DNA of 64,000 nt from [Mycobacterium] vasticus. Lineage in GTDB: Bacteria; Actinomycetota; Actinomycetes; Mycobacteriales; Mycobacteriaceae. Positions 1-13,495 of this stretch are shown piece by piece (the stretch's first letter is position 1; each line of letters begins with the position of its first letter). The position numbers and the translations under genes are program-made. Where the stretch lies: positions 1,523,647 through 1,587,646 of the forward strand of contig NZ_CP084028.1 of the NCBI RefSeq assembly GCF_020181595.1, written 5' to 3'. The notes beneath the pieces are model-generated. The model had not been told where the DNA came from. It ran no database searches and worked only from the letters and a program-made list of their open reading frames with translations.

Positions 1-1
1 G

Positions 2-153
2 GTGCGGGCATTGTGGTGTGATGATGCGCCGCACGGCCAACTGCTGCTGGTGGTCCACCACCTGGCCACCGACGTGGTGTCCTGGTATGTGCTGCTGGCC
101 GGTGTCACCATGGGGCAGCGTGACCGGCTGGCCGAGCGGCTCGGCGTCGCCGC
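2..153 (+). pseudogene. NRPS condensation/epimerization-domain fragment (chimeric contig-edge piece)
   Basis: Frame 2 reads about 50 residues containing QLLLVVHHLATDVVSW. This resembles the HHxxxD core motif of non-ribosomal peptide synthetase condensation or epimerization domains, where an HHLxxDxxSW string is typical. The similarity ends within about 20 residues, and the frame then runs into a poly-G and poly-C tract. There is no visible start signal, adenylation domain or carrier domain. The following plsB sequence is in another frame and has no biological link with an NRPS. The fragment is too short to assign to a particular synthetase. I infer that it is a piece of another genomic locus joined here by an assembly error. 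Confidence 0.5.
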
Positions 154-1000
<847 letters not shown>

Positions 1001-1011
<11 letters not shown>

Positions 1012-2995
1012 CACCGCCACGGCCCGGCATCGGTACCTGCCGGTGCTGTGGGGGGCGGCGCTGCTGGCCGGTGGCACGGCCGCCGGGATCGGCGCGCTGT
1101 CGCTGGCCGACGCGCTGACCGCCACCGGCCTGCCCGATCCGGGGCCGGCAACCACGCTGGGCCTGCCGTTCGTGCGCGCGGCCGGTGAGATCGCCGCGGT
1201 GCTGGCGGTCGGTTCGTTTCTGCTCGCGGCGTTCCTGGTGCCCCCGCAGGACAGCGGCGTCCTCGATGTCTCCGGCTATCGCGCGCTGCGGCTGGGCACG
1301 GCGGCGTCGGGCATCTGGGCTGTCTGTGCGGCACTGCTGGCTCCGCTGACCGTCTCCGACGTCTCCGGGCATCGGCTGTCGGAGTTCGGAGACCCGGTGC
1401 GGACGTGGTCGCTGGTCGGCCTGGTCGACACGGCGTCGGCATGGCGCTGGACGGCGTTTCTGGCCGCGGCGGTGTGCCTGTTGAGCAGGGCGGTACTGCG
1501 CTGGTCCTGGACGCCGGTGCTGCTGGCCGGCTCATTGCTGACGCTGATCCCGTTGGGGCTGACCGGGCATTCGGCCGCCGGCGGCTCCCACGACCTGGCC
1601 ACCAACAGTCTGCTGATCCACCTGGTGGCCGCGGGCCTATGGGCGGGCGGCCTGCTCGCGCTGCTGGTGCACGCGATGCGCGGTGGTGAACACGCCGACC
1701 TGGCTGCGCGGCGATTCTCGACCGTGGCGCTGTGGTGCTTTGTGGCAATGGGGGTGTCCGGTGTGCTTAACGCGCTGGTGCGACTGGCCCCCTCCGATGT
1801 GCTGACCACCCCGTACGGCCGGCTGGTGCTGGCCAAATTCGTCGCACTGTGCCTGCTCGGTGCACTCGGCTGGGCTCAGCGCCGCCGCGGGGTGGCGGCA
1901 CTGCGGGAAGACCCCGACAAGCGCGCCCCGCTGATCCGGCTGGCCCTGGTCGAGGCCGGGATCTTCGCGGTCACCTTCGGCGTCGCGGTCGGGCTGGGGC
2001 GCACCCCGCCACCTCCGCCGACGGTGCTGGACCCGTCGATCCCGATGGTCAAGATCGGCTACGACTTCGCCGGGCCGCCGACGGTGGCGCGGATCCTGTT
2101 CGACTGGCGGTTCGACCTGATCTTCGGGACCGCCGCGCTGGTGCTGGCGGCGCTCTACCTGGTCGGGGTGCTGCGGTTGCGACGACGCGGCGACGCTTGG
2201 CCGGCCGGGCGGACCACCGCCTGGCTGCTGGGCTGCCTGACGCTGCTGTTCGCCACGTCCTCGGGGACCGGCCGCTACATGCCGGCGATGTTCAGCATGC
2301 ACATGATCGTGCACATGCTGGTCTCGATGCTGGTCCCGATCCTGCTGGTGCTGGGCGGGCCGACCACGTTGGCGCTGCGGGTGCTGCCGGCCGCCGGCCG
2401 AGGTGATCCGCCCGGGATGCGGGAATGGCTGCTGGCCGCACTGCACAGCCGGGTCTCGCGCTTCCTGACCAATCCGATCGTTGCGGCGGTGATCTTCGTC
2501 GTCGGCTTCTACGGCCTGTACTTCAGCACCCTGTTCGACTCGATCGTCGGCAGCCACGCCGGCCACCTGGCGATGAACGTGCACTTTCTGCTCAGCGGCT
2601 ACCTCTTCTACTGGGTGGTGATCGGCGTGGACCCCACACCGCGGCCCCTCCCGCCGATCGCCAAGGTGGCGGTGGTGTTCGCCGCGTTGCCGCTGCACGG
2701 GTTCTTCGGGGTGCTGCTGATGGGCCTACAGAAGGTGCTGGGCGAATGGTTCTACGGCCCGCTGAATCTGCCATGGCACACCGATCTGGCCGGCGATCAG
2801 CGTCTCGGTGGTGGCATCACGTGGGCGGCGGGGGAGCTGCCGCTGCTGTTGGTGATGGTGGCGCTGCTGGTGCAATGGCATCGCAGCGATGAGCGGACGG
2901 CCCGGCGGCTGGACCGGGCCGCCGACCGCGACGACGACGCCGAGTTGGCGGCCTACAACGCGATGCTCGCCGAGGTGGCCCGCCGCGAGCGTTAG
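1001..2995 (+). CDS. CopD-CtaG fusion membrane protein (cytochrome c oxidase assembly/copper type)
   Basis: This 664-residue polytopic membrane protein starts with ATG inside the end of plsB. The N-terminal half (about residues 1-320) has the hydrophobic layout of the CopD copper-resistance domain. The C-terminal half (about 370-620) matches the caa3_CtaG family, with the methionine/histidine-rich helix [17 protein letters not shown]. It resembles M. tuberculosis Rv0102, which has the same two-domain fusion and size. CtaG-type proteins deliver or handle copper for cytochrome oxidase, and CopD is linked to copper import, so a copper-handling role at the plasma membrane is likely but inferred. 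The C-terminal tail (KR/D/E-rich, about 630-664) is cytoplasmic-looking. Confidence 0.82.
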
Positions 2996-3026
2996 CCGAT
3001 AGCAGCCGAACCCAAGGAGAACGTTC

Positions 3027-3857
3027 ATGACCTCACGCAAAACCATCGTGATCACCGGAGCCAGTGACGGAATCGGCGCCGTGGCCGCCCGCGCCCTGGC
3101 CGGCCCCGAGGTCGACCTCGTCGTCGTCGGCCGCTCGGCGCAGAAGCTGGCGCCCGTCGCCGCCGAGACCGGTGCCACCGCGTTCACCGCCGACTTCGCT
3201 CGCCTGGACGAGGTGCGCACCCTGGCCCAGCAGATCCGCGACCACGCCGGCGCCATCGACGTTCTGATGAACAACGCCGGCGGCATGTTCTCACCGTCGC
3301 TGCGCACCGTCGACGGCCACGAACCCAACTTTCAGATCAACCACCTGGCGCCCTTCCTGCTCACCCACCTACTGCGCGACCGGCTGGCCGCAGCCGACGG
3401 CGCCCTGGTGCTCAACACCTCCAGCGTCGCCAACCGATTCGGGCACCTCGACCTCGACGATCTGGACTATCGGCGCCGACGGGCCTTGGAGGCGCGTGCC
3501 TACGGCTCGAGCAAACTGATGAACATCCTGTTCACCCGGGGCATCGCCCAGCGCTGGAGCGACGACGGGATCGTCTCTGCCGCAGTGCATCCCGGACCGG
3601 CCGCATCCAGCTTCGGCAGGGACTCAACGTTCGTCGGCCTGCTCTACCGCACCCCGCTGCGTCACCTCGCGACGATCACCCCCGAACAGGGCGCCGCACC
3701 GCTGATCGAGCTGGCCCGGCGCGGCGCCGACCCGGCGATCAACGGCGTCTACTTCCATCGCCATCGCGCCCAGGGCCCGGAGAACCGTCAAGCCCACGAC
3801 CAGAAGCTGATCGACGGGCTGTGGGAGATCTCCACCGGGCTGGTCGGTCTGGACTGA
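3027..3857 (+). CDS. Short-chain dehydrogenase/reductase (retinol-dehydrogenase-like SDR)
   Basis: This is a 276-residue classical SDR. It has the TGASDGIG dinucleotide-binding loop near residues 10-17, NNAGG at about 86-90, a catalytic serine region LNTSS, and the YGSSK form of the YxxxK catalytic pair near residue 159. A strong Shine-Dalgarno sequence (aaggag) lies 7 nt before the ATG. The architecture resembles retinol dehydrogenase/WWOX-type SDRs that act on lipid or aromatic carbonyls, but the substrate cannot be read from sequence. It is separated by 24 nt from a convergent transporter gene. The gene is not part of the conserved ssb-ettA-gdh core, so it may be a lineage-specific insertion. 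Confidence 0.85.
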   Translation: MTSRKTIVITGASDGIGAVAARALAGPEVDLVVVGRSAQKLAPVAAETGATAFTADFARLDEVRTLAQQIRDHAGAIDVLMNNAGGMFSPSLRTVDGHEPNFQINHLAPFLLTHLLRDRLAAADGALVLNTSSVANRFGHLDLDDLDYRRRRALEARAYGSSKLMNILFTRGIAQRWSDDGIVSAAVHPGPAASSFGRDSTFVGLLYRTPLRHLATITPEQGAAPLIELARRGADPAINGVYFHRHRAQGPENRQAHDQKLIDGLWEISTGLVGLD

Positions 3858-3881
3858 CCGCCCCGGCTGGTTGTTCCGTCG

Positions 3882-5339
3882 TCAGCGTCCGGGCGGCTCC
3901 GGCAGTCCGATCTCGGCGATCGCATCGGCCTCCTGCTCGGTGGCCACCGACGGCCCGGAGCCTGGAAGTCTCTTACCGGCCGTCTCCGGGGTGAACCACA
4001 GCGTGATCGCGCCGACGATGCCCGCGCACATCAGTATGTAGGCAGGCACCATCACGTTGCCGGTGCCGGACACCAGCGTCTCGGCGACCAGTGGAGTGGT
4101 GCCGCCGAAGATCGAGACCGAGATGTTGAAGCCGATCGCCACCGTGAAAAGGCGCACCTTGGTGGGGAACAGCGCCGGCAGCGTAGATGGCGTGGTGCTG
4201 TAGAAGCACACCAGCGTGATGCCGATGAGCAGTACGCCGAGCAGTCGCAGCGGATAGTTTCCGCCGTGCCGGATCAGCAGAAAGGCCGGAACCGAGCCGA
4301 CGATCAGCAGGACTGCGCCGATCCACAGGATGGGTTTGCGGCCGATTCGGTCGGACAGCTTGGCCAGCGGCATCACCGCGACCAGCATCAGCAACAGTGC
4401 CACCACGATCATCGTCAGGCCGCGACTGCCGCTGATGCCACCGACCTGTTTGAAGTACGTCGGCAGGTATCCGGTGAGCATGTAGTTGGTGACGTTCTCG
4501 GCCAGTACCAGGCCCATGCAGATCAGCAGTCCCCGGCGCTGGCCCACGATGATCTGCCGGAACTGCTGCCACCCGCTGTCGCGCTCCTCAGCGGTGTTCG
4601 CATTGAGCTGTTCAAGCTCTTCGAAGGCCGGTGATTCATCGATGCGCAGCCGCATGTAGAGCGTGACGACGGCAAACGGCACGCCCAGCAGGAACGGGAC
4701 CCGCCAGCCCCAGTGCAGCATGTCGGAGACCGGCAACTGGGATTTGAGCAAGGTCACCACCGCGGCGCCGGTGATGTAACCGCCGAGTGTGCCCAGGGGC
4801 AGAAACCCGGTCAGCGCGCCGCGGCTGCGGTCCGGGGCGTGTTCGCTGACATAAGTCATCGCGCCCACATACTCGCCACCGGTGGAGAAGCCCTGCATGA
4901 TTTTGGTGACGATCAGCAGGACCGGGGCCCACAACCCGATCTCCTCATAGGAGGGCAGCAGTCCGGTCACCGTGGTGCCGATCGCCATCAGCGTGACCGT
5001 CATGATCAGCACTCGCTTGCGGCCGATCCGGTCACCGAGCGCACCGAAGACGATCCCGCCGAGCGGTCGCACTGCGAAGGCCGCCGCCAGGGTGCCGAAG
5101 GTGGCGATCAGTCCGACCGCGCTGGAGCTGTCGGTCGGGTAGAAGACCTGCGCGATCGTGGTGGCGAGGAAGCCGTAGATGCCGAAGTCGTACCACTCCA
5201 TGAAGTTGCCGACAGCGGTGCCCGCGATCGAGCGGTGCATGGCTTTCGGGTCGGAGACCCGGATGTCGTCGCGTGCCCATGTCTCGCGGTCCGTGTGTGC
5301 ACCGCTGCCGGATTGGCCGTTGGTATCCACCGCAAGCAA
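3882..5339 (-). CDS. MFS transporter, metabolite:H+ symporter (MHS/ProP-KgtP) type
   Basis: This 12-helix major facilitator has the MHS signature GNFMEWYDFGIYGFLA after an unusually long polar N-terminus. It also has the loop 2-3 motif GDRIGRKRVL and a second DRIGRKP loop in the C-terminal half. MHS members carry proline/betaine, alpha-ketoglutarate, citrate and similar compounds with protons. The charged C-terminal tail is shorter than in ProP, so osmosensing is not suggested. The farthest start is TTG (5339); GTG at 5330 or ATG at 5240 (Met34) would give a more usual N-terminus, so the start is uncertain. The gene diverges from the downstream lipoprotein and converges with the SDR gene. Confidence 0.85.
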   Translation of the reverse strand: MLAVDTNGQSGSGAHTDRETWARDDIRVSDPKAMHRSIAGTAVGNFMEWYDFGIYGFLATTIAQVFYPTDSSSAVGLIATFGTLAAAFAVRPLGGIVFGALGDRIGRKRVLIMTVTLMAIGTTVTGLLPSYEEIGLWAPVLLIVTKIMQGFSTGGEYVGAMTYVSEHAPDRSRGALTGFLPLGTLGGYITGAAVVTLLKSQLPVSDMLHWGWRVPFLLGVPFAVVTLYMRLRIDESPAFEELEQLNANTAEERDSGWQQFRQIIVGQRRGLLICMGLVLAENVTNYMLTGYLPTYFKQVGGISGSRGLTMIVVALLLMLVAVMPLAKLSDRIGRKPILWIGAVLLIVGSVPAFLLIRHGGNYPLRLLGVLLIGITLVCFYSTTPSTLPALFPTKVRLFTVAIGFNISVSIFGGTTPLVAETLVSGTGNVMVPAYILMCAGIVGAITLWFTPETAGKRLPGSGPSVATEQEADAIAEIGLPEPPGR

Positions 5340-5389
5340 CGTATACCAACTCCGCGCGCGGTTCTCGTCAGCGCCGGAGGCCCCCTACG

Positions 5390-6214
5390 ATGGCGGGCAT
5401 GCGCAGGCTCCCAGCCGTCCATGCCGTTGTGAGCGCCGTCGCTGTCGTGGCCGTCGGTTGCTCACCTGCTCCGTCGCAGCCCGGTCCATCGCCATCCGTC
5501 GCGTCGTCTTCGCCGGTCACGTCGTCGTCAGCCACGTCGTCGCCGGGCACACCGACGTCGGTATCGGCGCCCGCGTCGACGTCGCCCACATCATCGAAGA
5601 AGGCCAGTGAGCCTCTGCCGGATGCCGCGGCGATCCTCAAAGAGTCAAGTGCTGCCACCGCAGAACTCGACAGTGCGCACTTGACCATGACGGTGACGGG
5701 CGACATCGACAACCTGCCGATCACGGCGCTCGACGGGGACGTGACGCGGGTGCCCGACGCAGCGGCCAAGGGTTACGCCAAGATCGCGTACCGCGGCGGG
5801 CCGGCCTACGTGCGGTTCGTGATGTTCGGCGGCGATCTCTATGTTTCGCAGTCGCCTCGCCGGTGGGTCGACTACGGGCCGGCGGGCAACTTCTACGACG
5901 CGGCGAACATCCTCAGTCCGGACACCGGCCTCGCCGGCCTGCTGACAGACTTCGTCGATCCCGAGGTCTCGGGGCGGGAAACGGTCGAGGGCGTGCACAC
6001 AGTCCGGATCACCGGCGAGGTGTCGGCCAAGGCGGCGAAGAGGATCGTGCCGCAGCTGAAGGCCGAGAAGCGGACCTCATGCACCGTCTGGATCCAGGAG
6101 ACCGGCGATCATCGGTTGGTTCAGGTCAAGCTGGCCTCGGGTGCGGATGACGCCGTGCAGTTGACGTTCTCGAACTGGAATGAGCCGGTGACCGTCGGCA
6201 GACCGCGGGTGTAG
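5390..6214 (+). CDS. LppX/LprA/LprF/LprG-family lipoprotein
   Basis: This is a 274-residue secreted lipoprotein. A short basic N-terminus and hydrophobic stretch end in the lipobox VAVGC, with Cys24 as the lipidation site. A Ser/Thr/Pro/Ala-rich linker (about 27-72) leads to a globular domain typical of the LppX_LprAFG family, mycobacterial envelope proteins that bind or shuttle lipids such as triacylglycerol, lipoarabinomannan or phthiocerol dimycocerosate. ATG at 5390 has ggagg at 5376-5380; ATG at 5399 is an in-frame alternative. Longer in-frame extensions upstream are unlikely because they would bury the signal peptide. The lipid ligand is not predictable from sequence. Confidence 0.85.
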   Translation: MAGMRRLPAVHAVVSAVAVVAVGCSPAPSQPGPSPSVASSSPVTSSSATSSPGTPTSVSAPASTSPTSSKKASEPLPDAAAILKESSAATAELDSAHLTMTVTGDIDNLPITALDGDVTRVPDAAAKGYAKIAYRGGPAYVRFVMFGGDLYVSQSPRRWVDYGPAGNFYDAANILSPDTGLAGLLTDFVDPEVSGRETVEGVHTVRITGEVSAKAAKRIVPQLKAEKRTSCTVWIQETGDHRLVQVKLASGADDAVQLTFSNWNEPVTVGRPRV

Positions 6215-6359
6215 ACCTCGGGGTTATCCCCAGTTCGCATTTCTTCCACAGTTGCCGTTGCGCGGGCCGTTGGGTCCGACCCGGTTGTCGGGTCCGCCGG
6301 GCTCAATGGGGCCAGCACCGGCGAGCATTTCGCCGCCGCAACCTGGAAGGAAGTGTGCA

Positions 6360-6833
6360 ATGTACGAAACGAAGCTGACCGTGGTCGGCAACATCTGCAG
6401 CGAACCGACTCGCCGCTGGGTGGGGGAGCACGAACTGATCAAGTTCCGGGTCGCCAGCAACTCGCGGCGGCGCAACCCCGACGGCAGCTGGGAGACGGGC
6501 AACTCGTTGTTCATCACGGTCAACTGCTGGGACAGGCTGGTCGCCGGGGTGGGCGCGTCGCTGAGCAAGGGTTTGGCGGTGATCGTGGTCGGCAACGTCT
6601 TCACCAGCGAGTACGAGGACAAGGACGGCGTTCGCCGCTCCTCGATGGAGATGCGCGCGACGGCGGTGGGCCCGGACCTGGCGCGTTGCTCGGCCCGGGT
6701 GGAGAAGTTCATCGCGGTCGGGCCCGACGTTCGGCCCGCTGGTGTCCCCGTCGACGAGCCCGGCGACCCGGATTGCGAGGAGGGCGAAGCCGACGCTGGC
6801 GGCGAAATGGCCGAGATGGAGTTGACGGCCTGA
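6360..6833 (+). CDS. ssb: Single-stranded DNA-binding protein paralogue (Rv2478c type)
   Basis: This 157-residue protein has one OB-fold SSB domain (about 1-110) containing CWDRLVAGV and RRSSMEMRATAVGPDLARC. The tail is acidic and short. It ends EMELTA and does not carry the DDIPF-type tip that recruits partner proteins in the replicative SSB. That, and its position beside ettA and gdh, match the second SSB (SsbB-like, Rv2478c) rather than the essential one encoded with rpsF/rpsR. The ATG has a good ribosome binding site (ctggaaggaag). The upstream gap holds a TTATCCCCA sequence at 6224-6232 and a 6-bp hairpin at 6278-6294. A role with recombination or lesion DNA is inferred from the family. 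Confidence 0.85.
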   Translation: MYETKLTVVGNICSEPTRRWVGEHELIKFRVASNSRRRNPDGSWETGNSLFITVNCWDRLVAGVGASLSKGLAVIVVGNVFTSEYEDKDGVRRSSMEMRATAVGPDLARCSARVEKFIAVGPDVRPAGVPVDEPGDPDCEEGEADAGGEMAEMELTA

Positions 6834-6914
6834 GCGCAGCCGACAGCCGCGCGGGTCCACCCCCTAGGATGGTCGGCGAGCAATTTTCGCGAGACCAGGA
6901 GGCGACACCGCGGC

Positions 6915-8588
<1,674 letters not shown>

Positions 8589-8641
8589 GGTTGGTCCGGT
8601 AGCGGCGCTGCCGGAGCTGACACACAGTCAGGAGGGGTGGG

Positions 8642-11600
8642 ATGACAAAGTCCGCCAAGGAATCGACCGCCTGGACAACATTTCCCGATCCCTCTGAGCC
8701 GCAAGGTATTCCTGCGTGGATCTCAACCGCTTACGTTGAGACCTATCGCGGGTCGCACAGCGACTCTCTGGTCAGCGAAGAACCATCCGGCACCGACCCG
8801 GCCAGTCGGGCCGCCGCCACCGCCGTCGTGACCCCGGCGCTGCCGGCCGCGCACGCCCGGCTGGCGCAGCATCGGCTCGCCGGGGAGACCCGCGTTGCGG
8901 TGTACCCCGCCGACGATCCGGGAGGTTTCGGGCCGGCACTGCAGGTGGTCACCGAGCACGGCGGCATGCTGATGGACTCGGTGGCGGTGCTCCTGCACCG
9001 GCTCGGCGTGGCCTACGTGGGGATCATGTCGCCGGTGTTCACCGTCCAGCGTGATGCGGCCGGAGAACTGCTCAGTGTCGAGCCGAGATCCGCCGACGGC
9101 GCGATGGGCGCCGAGGCCTGGATTCATGTCCAGCTCTCACCGACGGTCAACCGCAACACTCTCGCCGAGACCGAATGCCTGCTGCCCGATGTGATGGCCG
9201 ACGTCCGCCAGGTCGCCATCGATTCCACGGCGATGCGTGAAGCGCTCAACCAGCTTGCCGCCGACGTCGAAGCCAACGCGCACGGCCACTACACCGCTCC
9301 GGATCGCCACGACGTCGCCGCGCTGCTGCAGTGGCTGGCCGACGGGCACTTCGTGCTGCTGGGCTACCAGAGCGGCTTGGTGCGCGACGGGCAGGTTCAC
9401 ATCGAGGACGCCGCCCGGCTGGGAGTGCTGCGCCTGCGTAAGTCCTTGCGGCCCAGGCTCACCGGCAACAATCTGCTGACCTTGGCGCAGGCCACCGTGC
9501 CCACCTACATGCGGTTCAGTTCGCACACCTACGTGGTGGTGATCCGGGAGGACGCCGGCGACAGCATCGTCGCGCACCGCTTCGTCGGGCTGTTCACCGC
9601 CGGCGCCATGAACGCCAACGTCTTCGAGATCCCGGTGATCTCGCAGACCGTCCGCCAAGCGCTGGCTTTGGCGGAGAAGGAGCCCGGTCATCCCGGGCAG
9701 CTGCTGCTCGACATCATCCAAACCGTCCCGCGTTCAGAGCTTTTCGCGATCGATGCGGAGCAGTTGCTCAACATGGCGATGGCGGTGTCCGACCTGGGTG
9801 CGCGGCGCGGGACCCTGCTGTTCCTGCGTGGCGATCGGACCGGTCGCTTTGTGTCCTGCCTGGTGTACCTGCCACGCGACCGCTACACCACCCCGGTGCG
9901 GTTGCACATGGAGGACATCCTGATCCACGAGTTCGGGGGGGTGGGGCTGGAATACAGCGCCCGTGTCAGCGAAGCGCCATGGGCGCTACTGCATTTCATG
10001 GTCCGGATGTCCGACGATCCCAACGCCCGTACGGCTGACACCGGGGAGGTCAACCGGGTCCGAATCCAGGCGCTGCTGGCCGAGGCCACCCGCACCTGGG
10101 GGGACCGGCTGCTGGAGACGGCGGCACAGGACTCCATCGACGCCGAGGTGGCCGAACACTATGCCGTCGCCTTCGACGAGATCTACAAGCAGGCCGTCAC
10201 CCCAGCCGACGCCGTAGGTGACATCGCGGTCATCGAGCGGCTCACCGCCGACTCGGTCAAATTGGTGTTCTCCGACTACGGGTCGGCCGACGGAAGCCAG
10301 TTGGCCTGGTTCCTCGGTGGGCACGGTGCGTCGCTGAGCCAACTGCTGCCGATGCTGCAGTGCATGGGAGTGGCGGTGCTCGAAGAGCGGCCATTCACCG
10401 TCACCCGAGCTGACGGCTTACAGGTATGGATCTACAAGTTCCGGGTGTCCGCGCACCCCACCATCGACATTCCGGAGACCGGCGCCGAGCGCGACGACGC
10501 CGAACAGCGATTCGCCGACGGTGTCACCGCGATCTGGGAGGGCCGCGTCGAACCCGACCGGTTCAACGAGCTGGTGCTGCGCGCCGGTCTGAACTGGCAC
10601 CAGGTGGTGGTGCTGCGCGGCTACGCCAAATACCTGCGCCAGGCCCGTTTCCCCTACAGCGAGAACCACATCGCCTCGGTGCTCAACGAGTACCCGGGCA
10701 TCGCGCGAGCCCTGGTGGCACTGTTCGAGGCACTGTTCGACCCGTCCTGTACACAGCGCAGCCGGGATGCACAGGCGGCAGCCGCTGACGTCGCGGCCGG
10801 AATCGACTCGGTGGTGAGCCTGGACACCGACCGGGTTCTGCGTGCGTTCGCCTCCCTGATTCAAGCCACCCTGCGTACCAATTACTTTGTAACCCGCGCC
10901 GATTCGGCTCGCGCACGTAACGTGCTGGCACTCAAGCTCGATGCCGGCCTGATCGACGAGTTGCCGTTGCCGCGGCCGAAGTTCGAGATCTTCGTCTACT
11001 CACCGCGGGTCGAGGGCGTGCACCTGCGGTTCGGCTTCGTATCGCGCGGCGGGCTGCGCTGGTCGGACCGCCGCGAGGACTACCGCACCGAGATCCTCGG
11101 ACTGGTCAAGGCCCAAGAGGTCAAGAACGCCGTGATAGTCCCGACCGGAGCCAAAGGCGGCTTCGTGGTCAAACACCCACCGACGCCCACCGGTAACCCG
11201 GTGGCGGATCGAGAGGCGGCCCGCGAAGAAGGGATCGCCTGCTACACGCTGTTCATCTCCGGGCTGCTCGACGTCACCGACAACGTCGATCACGCCACCG
11301 GCGCGGTCAGCACTCCACCGCAGGTCGTGCGTCGGGACGGCGACGACGCGTACCTGGTGGTGGCCGCCGACAAGGGCACCGCGAGCTTCTCCGACATCGC
11401 CAACGGAGTGGCGAAGTCCTACGGCTTCTGGCTCGGCGACGCATTCGCGTCCGGCGGGTCGGTCGGCTACGACCACAAGGAGATGGGCATCACCGCCAAG
11501 GGTGCCTGGGAATCGGTCAAGCGGCACTTCCGGGAGATGGGCGTCGACACCCAGACCCAGGATTTCACCGTCGTCGGTGTCGGGGACATGAGCGGCGACG

Positions 11601-13495
11601 TGTTCGGCAACGGGATGCTGCGCAGCGAACACATCCGGCTGATGGCCGCCTTCGACCACCGGCACATCTTCCTCGATCCCGACCCCGATCCCGCCCGGTC
11701 CTTCGCCGAGCGCCAGCGGATGTTCGACCTGCCCCGCTCCAGTTGGGACGACTACGACAAGTCGCTGATCAGCGCCGGCGGTGGCGTCTACGCACGGGAC
11801 CTGAAATCCGTGCCCGTCAGCCCGCAGGTCGCCGCCGTGCTGAGGCTCGACGAGAACATCACCGAACTCACTCCGCCGGTGCTGATCCGGGCGATCCTGC
11901 GAGCGCCCGTCGACCTGCTGTTCAACGGCGGCATCGGCACCTACGTCAAGGCCGAGTCCGAATCCGACGCCGACGTGGGCGACCGTGCCAACGACCAGGT
12001 CCGGGTCAATGGAAACCAGGTGCGCGCCAAGGTGATCGGCGAAGGCGGAAACCTCGGCGTCACGGCCCTGGGCCGCGTCGAATTCGACCTGGCCGGCGGG
12101 CGCATCAATACCGACGCCCTGGACAACTCCGCCGGGGTCGACTGCTCCGATCACGAGGTCAACATCAAGATCCTGATCGACGCCCTGGTGACAGTCGGCA
12201 AGGTGGACCCGGCCGACCGGGCACAGCTGCTGGCGTCGATGACCGACGAGGTCAGTGCGCTGGTGCTGGCCGACAACACCGCCCAGAACGATCTGATGGG
12301 CACCAGCCGGGCCAACGCCGCCAGCCTGCTGCCGGTGCACGCCGATCAGATCCGGCACCTGGTCACCGACCGCGGTCTCAACCGGGAACTGGAGGCGCTG
12401 CCCTCGGACAAGGAGATCGCCCGGCGTGCCGAGGCCGGGCTGGGCCTGGCCTCACCCGAGCTGGCCACCCTGATGGCGCACGTCAAGCTCACCCTCAAGG
12501 CAGCCGTGCTGGCCACCGACCTGCCCGATCAGGACGTGTTCGCCGCCCGGCTGCCGCGGTACTTCCCGCAGGTGCTGCAGCAGCGATTCACCGACGAGAT
12601 CCGCATCCATCAACTGCGTCGCGAGATCGTGGCCACCATGTTGATCAACGACGTGGTGGACACCGCCGGCATCACCTACGCCTATCGGATCACCGTGGAC
12701 GCGGGCGTCGATCTGATCGACGCGGTGCGGGCCTATGTGGCCACCGACGCGATCTTCAGCGTGGGGGAGTTGTGGCGCCGGATCCGGGCGGCCGGTGAAC
12801 AGGACGGCCTGCCGGTGGCGGTGACCGACCGGATGACGCTGGATCTGCGTCGGCTCATCGACCGGGCCGGACGTTGGCTGCTCAACTACCGCCCGCAGCC
12901 CCTGGCGGTGGGTGCGGAGATCAACCGGTTCGCCGAGCAGGTGCGGACGTTGACGCCGCGGATGGGCGAATGGCTGCGCGGCGATGACGCGGACATCATC
13001 GCCAAGCACGTCGGCGAGTTCCGCGACCAGGGGGTGCCTGAGGATCTCGCCGTCGACGTCGCCGTCGGCCTCTATCGCTACAGCCTGCTCGACGTCATCG
13101 ACATCGCCGACATCGCCGAACGCGACGCCGCCGAGGTCGCCGACACCTACTTCGCTCTGATGGATCGACTGGGCACCGACGGACTGCTGACCGCAGTCGC
13201 CCAGCTGCCCCGCGCGGACCGCTGGCATGCGTTGGCGCGGTTGGCGATCCGCGACGACATCTACAATTCGGTGCGAACGCTGTGCATGGATGTGCTGGCA
13301 GTCGGCGAACCGGACGAGGACGGGATGCAGAAGATCACCGAATGGGAAGCGACCAACGGGTCACGGGTGGAGCGGGCGCGGCGCACGCTGGCGCAGATCT
13401 ACTCCTCCGACCAGCGGGATCTGGCCACGCTGTCGGTGGCGGCGCGGCAGATCCGCAGCATGACCCGCGCCAGCGGTCAGGGGTCGGCTTCGTGA
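8642..13495 (+). CDS. gdh: NAD-dependent glutamate dehydrogenase, large L_1618 class
   Basis: This 1617-residue enzyme catalyses oxidative deamination of L-glutamate to 2-oxoglutarate and ammonium using NAD. The size and domain order fit the 180-kDa bacterial class: a long N-terminal regulatory region with ACT-like segments (about 1-700), the catalytic Glu/Leu/Phe dehydrogenase core (about 750-1250, with [11 protein letters not shown] near 838-848 holding the catalytic lysine), and a helical C-terminal region. A strong aggagggg precedes the ATG. In mycobacteria this class is inhibited by unphosphorylated GarA, linking it to Ser/Thr kinase signalling; garA is not in this window. It overlaps the thioesterase start by 4 nt (GTGA). 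Confidence 0.96.
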   Translation: MTKSAKESTAWTTFPDPSEPQGIPAWISTAYVETYRGSHSDSLVSEEPSGTDPASRAAATAVVTPALPAAHARLAQHRLAGETRVAVYPADDPGGFGPALQVVTEHGGMLMDSVAVLLHRLGVAYVGIMSPVFTVQRDAAGELLSVEPRSADGAMGAEAWIHVQLSPTVNRNTLAETECLLPDVMADVRQVAIDSTAMREALNQLAADVEANAHGHYTAPDRHDVAALLQWLADGHFVLLGYQSGLVRDGQVHIEDAARLGVLRLRKSLRPRLTGNNLLTLAQATVPTYMRFSSHTYVVVIREDAGDSIVAHRFVGLFTAGAMNANVFEIPVISQTVRQALALAEKEPGHPGQLLLDIIQTVPRSELFAIDAEQLLNMAMAVSDLGARRGTLLFLRGDRTGRFVSCLVYLPRDRYTTPVRLHMEDILIHEFGGVGLEYSARVSEAPWALLHFMVRMSDDPNARTADTGEVNRVRIQALLAEATRTWGDRLLETAAQDSIDAEVAEHYAVAFDEIYKQAVTPADAVGDIAVIERLTADSVKLVFSDYGSADGSQLAWFLGGHGASLSQLLPMLQCMGVAVLEERPFTVTRADGLQVWIYKFRVSAHPTIDIPETGAERDDAEQRFADGVTAIWEGRVEPDRFNELVLRAGLNWHQVVVLRGYAKYLRQARFPYSENHIASVLNEYPGIARALVALFEALFDPSCTQRSRDAQAAAADVAAGIDSVVSLDTDRVLRAFASLIQATLRTNYFVTRADSARARNVLALKLDAGLIDELPLPRPKFEIFVYSPRVEGVHLRFGFVSRGGLRWSDRREDYRTEILGLVKAQEVKNAVIVPTGAKGGFVVKHPPTPTGNPVADREAAREEGIACYTLFISGLLDVTDNVDHATGAVSTPPQVVRRDGDDAYLVVAADKGTASFSDIANGVAKSYGFWLGDAFASGGSVGYDHKEMGITAKGAWESVKRHFREMGVDTQTQDFTVVGVGDMSGDVFGNGMLRSEHIRLMAAFDHRHIFLDPDPDPARSFAERQRMFDLPRSSWDDYDKSLISAGGGVYARDLKSVPVSPQVAAVLRLDENITELTPPVLIRAILRAPVDLLFNGGIGTYVKAESESDADVGDRANDQVRVNGNQVRAKVIGEGGNLGVTALGRVEFDLAGGRINTDALDNSAGVDCSDHEVNIKILIDALVTVGKVDPADRAQLLASMTDEVSALVLADNTAQNDLMGTSRANAASLLPVHADQIRHLVTDRGLNRELEALPSDKEIARRAEAGLGLASPELATLMAHVKLTLKAAVLATDLPDQDVFAARLPRYFPQVLQQRFTDEIRIHQLRREIVATMLINDVVDTAGITYAYRITVDAGVDLIDAVRAYVATDAIFSVGELWRRIRAAGEQDGLPVAVTDRMTLDLRRLIDRAGRWLLNYRPQPLAVGAEINRFAEQVRTLTPRMGEWLRGDDADIIAKHVGEFRDQGVPEDLAVDVAVGLYRYSLLDVIDIADIAERDAAEVADTYFALMDRLGTDGLLTAVAQLPRADRWHALARLAIRDDIYNSVRTLCMDVLAVGEPDEDGMQKITEWEATNGSRVERARRTLAQIYSSDQRDLATLSVAARQIRSMTRASGQGSAS

